From positions 1-33,673 of the forward strand of contig NEUZ01000013.1 in assembly GCA_002304435.1 (NCBI GenBank): DNA of 33,673 nt, in the 5' to 3' direction. The notes under the pieces were generated by a model that had not been told where the DNA came from, made no database searches, and saw only the letters and a list, made by a program, of their open reading frames with translations. The stretch's first letter is position 1. The number at the start of each line of letters is the position of its first letter. A program made the position numbers and the translations under genes. Shown in pieces: positions 31,642-33,673 of the stretch. The stretch comes from Opitutia bacterium Tous-C8FEB. GTDB lineage: Bacteria; Verrucomicrobiota; Verrucomicrobiia; Opitutales; Opitutaceae.

Positions 31642-32685
31642 TCAACCGAGCCAGCGGGAAAGATTCTGGGCGACGAAGGCGTTGTCCACCAGCCAAGGGT
31701 AGGCAGCGGTCACGCGGTCGAGCTCGCGCGCCTGGCCGGGCGAGAGGCGCTCCTGCGGGTCGAGGCACGCGGTGGTCGCGAACAGGCCCTGGCGCCGCAG
31801 GATCTCGTGGATGCCCGGCAGGCAGCCCGCGAAGTCGTGCGCCGCGTCAAAGACGGCCGCGTTCGCGTCGGTCAGCGCCGCATTCCGCTCCAGCCAGCGG
31901 GCGTCGAGCCGCGCCCGGCCGCGCGCCCGCCGCACCTCGTCCAGCAGCGCGACGGCGCGCTCGGTCCACACGCCCCACTGCCCCAGTAGCCCGCCGGTGA
32001 TGTGGCGCGTCCGCCCGCCGAAGGTGAACGGGGTGAGGAGGTCCGCGAGGATGTTGTCGTCGTTCCCGGTGTAGAGCGCCACGTCGTCCCGGCCCGCCTC
32101 GAGCACCGCCCGCACGACGTCGAGGGTCCGGTAGCGGTGAAACGGGGCGATCTTCACCGCGACGAGGCCGGGGATCTCCGCGAAGTCCCGCCAGAAACGG
32201 TAGCTCAGCACGCGCCCGCCCACGGCGGGTTGCAGGTAGAAGCCGACCAGCGGCAGCTCGCGCGCCACCTCCCGGCAGTGGCGCAGGATGGCGCGCTCCT
32301 CGTCCGCCGCCCACGCGCCCAGGCTGAGCAGGCCCGCGTGGTAACCGAGCCGGGCCGCGAGGGCGGCCTCGCGCTGCGCCTGCGGGGTGCGGCCGCACAC
32401 GCCCGCGATCAGGACGAACGGCCGCCGCGGGTTCGCGCCGCGCCACGCGTGCACTGTCTCCCGGGCCAGCGCGAGGACCGGCTCGTGCAACCCGATCCCC
32501 GGGTCGCGGATCGCGAATTGGGTCGAGTGCACGCCCACCGCCAGGCCCCCCGCTCCGGCATCCACATAGTATCGGATCACCGCGCGCTGCCGCGCCTCGT
32601 CCCAGCGCCGGCGGCGGTCGAGGGCGAGCGGCAGGGCGGGAATCACCTGCCCGGCCAAAAGATGCGCGCGGAGGGTGGCGTTCAT
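31642..32685 (-). CDS. Dihydrodipicolinate synthase-family (class I aldolase-like) enzyme
   Basis: From ATG 32685 the product is 347 residues, longer than typical DHDPS (about 290) because of a C-terminal helical extension. Family features are VIPALPLALD at the N-terminus, YYVDAGAGGLAVGVHSTQ (about 39-56, the counterpart of the 'G..gl.v.GttGE' block), PLVGFYLQPAVGG with the Tyr of the 'Y..P' motif (about 150) and VAVKIAPF with the Schiff-base Lys178. The usual GTTGE threonines are replaced by GVHST, so it is unlikely to be the lysine-biosynthesis enzyme. A retro-aldol cleavage or dehydration of a keto-acid sugar is more likely, given the operon. It is 38 nt upstream of the Gfo/Idh/MocA gene. 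Confidence 0.84.
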   Translation of the reverse strand: MNATLRAHLLAGQVIPALPLALDRRRRWDEARQRAVIRYYVDAGAGGLAVGVHSTQFAIRDPGIGLHEPVLALARETVHAWRGANPRRPFVLIAGVCGRTPQAQREAALAARLGYHAGLLSLGAWAADEERAILRHCREVARELPLVGFYLQPAVGGRVLSYRFWRDFAEIPGLVAVKIAPFHRYRTLDVVRAVLEAGRDDVALYTGNDDNILADLLTPFTFGGRTRHITGGLLGQWGVWTERAVALLDEVRRARGRARLDARWLERNAALTDANAAVFDAAHDFAGCLPGIHEILRRQGLFATTACLDPQERLSPGQARELDRVTAAYPWLVDNAFVAQNLSRWLG

Positions 32686-32734
32686 CGGGGCAAGTTGGGC
32701 GGGTCGCGTGCCGCGGGCGAGCGTCGAGCGCGCC

Positions 32735-33673
32735 TCAGAAACGCCCATCGCGGCGCTCAAACCCGGTCGGCTTGCCCCAAGTGCCGCCGCCCTGCAGGAG
32801 CCACGCCGCCACCCACCGTTGCATCGTGGTCAGGTCTGTTGGCGGCGGCCCGAAGCGGCGGTGTGCCGTGCGGGCGTCGTTGAGCCACGCGGTCGGCGCC
32901 TCCACCCCCACCAGCCGCGGCTCCCGCCCGAGCAGGCGCCCGAAGTCCCGTGCCAGGTCCCGCACCCGAAGGATGCCGGGTCCGGTGACGTTCAGCGGCA
33001 CGGCCGGCGCCGCGGCCACCTCCAGCGCGCGCACCGTGTGCACGAGCGCGTCCCGCTGCCAGATCACGTTCACGTGGCCGGTCGTGACGTCCACCTCCTC
33101 CCCGCGCAGGACGCGCCCCGCGATGTCGGCCAGGACCCCGTAACGGAATTCCACGGCGTAGTTGAGCCGGAGCAGGGTGACCGGCGTGCCGTGGCGGCGT
33201 GCGCCCTCGGCGAACGCCTCCTCCCGCCCGAGGCAGGAAAGCGCGTAGTCGCCGGGTGGCGCGGGCGGGGTCGCCTCGGTCGCGCCGCCGGAGTCCGGGG
33301 TGACGAACGGGTAGACGCAGCCAGTGGAGAAGGCGACGATCCGCGCGCCGGCGAAGCGGGCCGCGACCAGCCGCGGGACCTCGACGTTCATCCGGTGCAG
33401 CAGCTCGGGTGCGGCGGCGGTGCCGAACTTGACCCCGGCGAGGAAAAACACGGCGCCCGCGTCCGGCAGGGCCGCCACCGCCGCCGGATCGGAGAGGTCG
33501 GCCGCGTGCGTCGCGATCCCGTGGCGGGCGAAGTCCGCCCCGTCGCGCAGGGTGGTGAACCGCGACACGGCGAGGAGGTCCGCCCCGCGGCCCAGCGGGC
33601 GGAGCGCGCCCTGCAGCAGCAGGCACAGGTGGAGGCCCATCTTGCCCCCGGCCCCGAGCACGAGCACCCGTCC
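32735..33673 (-). CDS. NAD-dependent epimerase/dehydratase-family protein (5' partial)
   Basis: The frame is open to the window edge, so the gene starts beyond 33673; the visible part has 312 codons. An N-terminal Rossmann glycine motif LVLGAGGKMG is present, followed by ADLSDPAAVAALPDAGAVFFLAGVKFG, matching the extended SDR NAD-binding fold. Around IVAFSTGCVYPF the catalytic Ser/Thr region is visible, but the YxxxK position reads YALSC, with the Lys replaced by Cys. The GTG at 33667 is probably internal (the residues before it are GR). It may be a UDP-sugar epimerase relative or an oxidoreductase for the same sugar as its neighbours. It is the first gene of the cluster seen here, with 49 nt to the aldolase-like gene. 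Confidence 0.83.
   Translation of the reverse strand, partial: GRVLVLGAGGKMGLHLCLLLQGALRPLGRGADLLAVSRFTTLRDGADFARHGIATHAADLSDPAAVAALPDAGAVFFLAGVKFGTAAAPELLHRMNVEVPRLVAARFAGARIVAFSTGCVYPFVTPDSGGATEATPPAPPGDYALSCLGREEAFAEGARRHGTPVTLLRLNYAVEFRYGVLADIAGRVLRGEEVDVTTGHVNVIWQRDALVHTVRALEVAAAPAVPLNVTGPGILRVRDLARDFGRLLGREPRLVGVEAPTAWLNDARTAHRRFGPPPTDLTTMQRWVAAWLLQGGGTWGKPTGFERRDGRF

Overview
The window is a GC-rich bacterial chromosome segment (roughly 70% G+C by eye) with no rRNA, tRNA, CRISPR array or insertion sequence that I can see. Several things point to Verrucomicrobiota, most likely the Opitutaceae. These are the large TonB-dependent receptor whose mature N-terminus carries an LSPFVV motif, the many exported or Tat-targeted sugar-metabolism enzymes (TIM-barrel isomerases, Gfo/Idh/MocA oxidoreductase, enolase-superfamily members, SGNH hydrolase, PQQ dehydrogenase), and the near absence of Shine-Dalgarno sequences. 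The taxonomic call is inference from protein style, not from a marker gene.

Layout. 1-404 is the 3' end of mnmG. After a 347-bp gap with two blocks of 11-bp tandem repeats comes trmB. 1449-8044 is a complete F-type ATP synthase operon in the order atpB-E-F-H-A-G-D-C, with a terminator-like hairpin between atpE and atpF. 8151-10774 is a ferrous iron uptake operon: feoA, feoB and a 55-residue FeoB-associated Cys-rich membrane protein. 10850-17413 is a same-strand run of five genes that looks like carbohydrate or acid-sugar metabolism: Tat-exported TIM-barrel protein, two tandem enolase-superfamily enzymes, an exported SGNH hydrolase, and a cytochrome c-PQQ sugar dehydrogenase fusion. 17481-19565 is a Ski2-like helicase with a cysteine cluster. 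It converges on a 1142-residue TonB-dependent receptor (19578-23006, minus), which is preceded on the same strand by a uridine-kinase-like P-loop gene.

Divergent from the kinase gene, 23889-26842 holds two genes overlapping by 1 nt: an exported thioredoxin-fold (TlpA-like) protein and a Tat-targeted lipoprotein with a clan CD (caspase/legumain-like) His/Cys dyad. I consider this pair the most likely undescribed system here. A GT2 glycosyltransferase (minus) and an alpha/beta hydrolase (plus) follow. 28900-33673 is a minus-strand operon: an SDR epimerase (running off the window edge), a DHDPS-like aldolase, an exported Gfo/Idh/MocA protein, a TIM-barrel isomerase and an MBL-fold hydrolase, probably for catabolism of an uncommon sugar.

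Two trends run across the window. Most starts lack a Shine-Dalgarno sequence and instead follow a pyrimidine-rich leader that often ends CCG or CCCG directly before ATG. Five genes for exported proteins also have a GC-rich inverted repeat ending 10-12 nt before the ATG.
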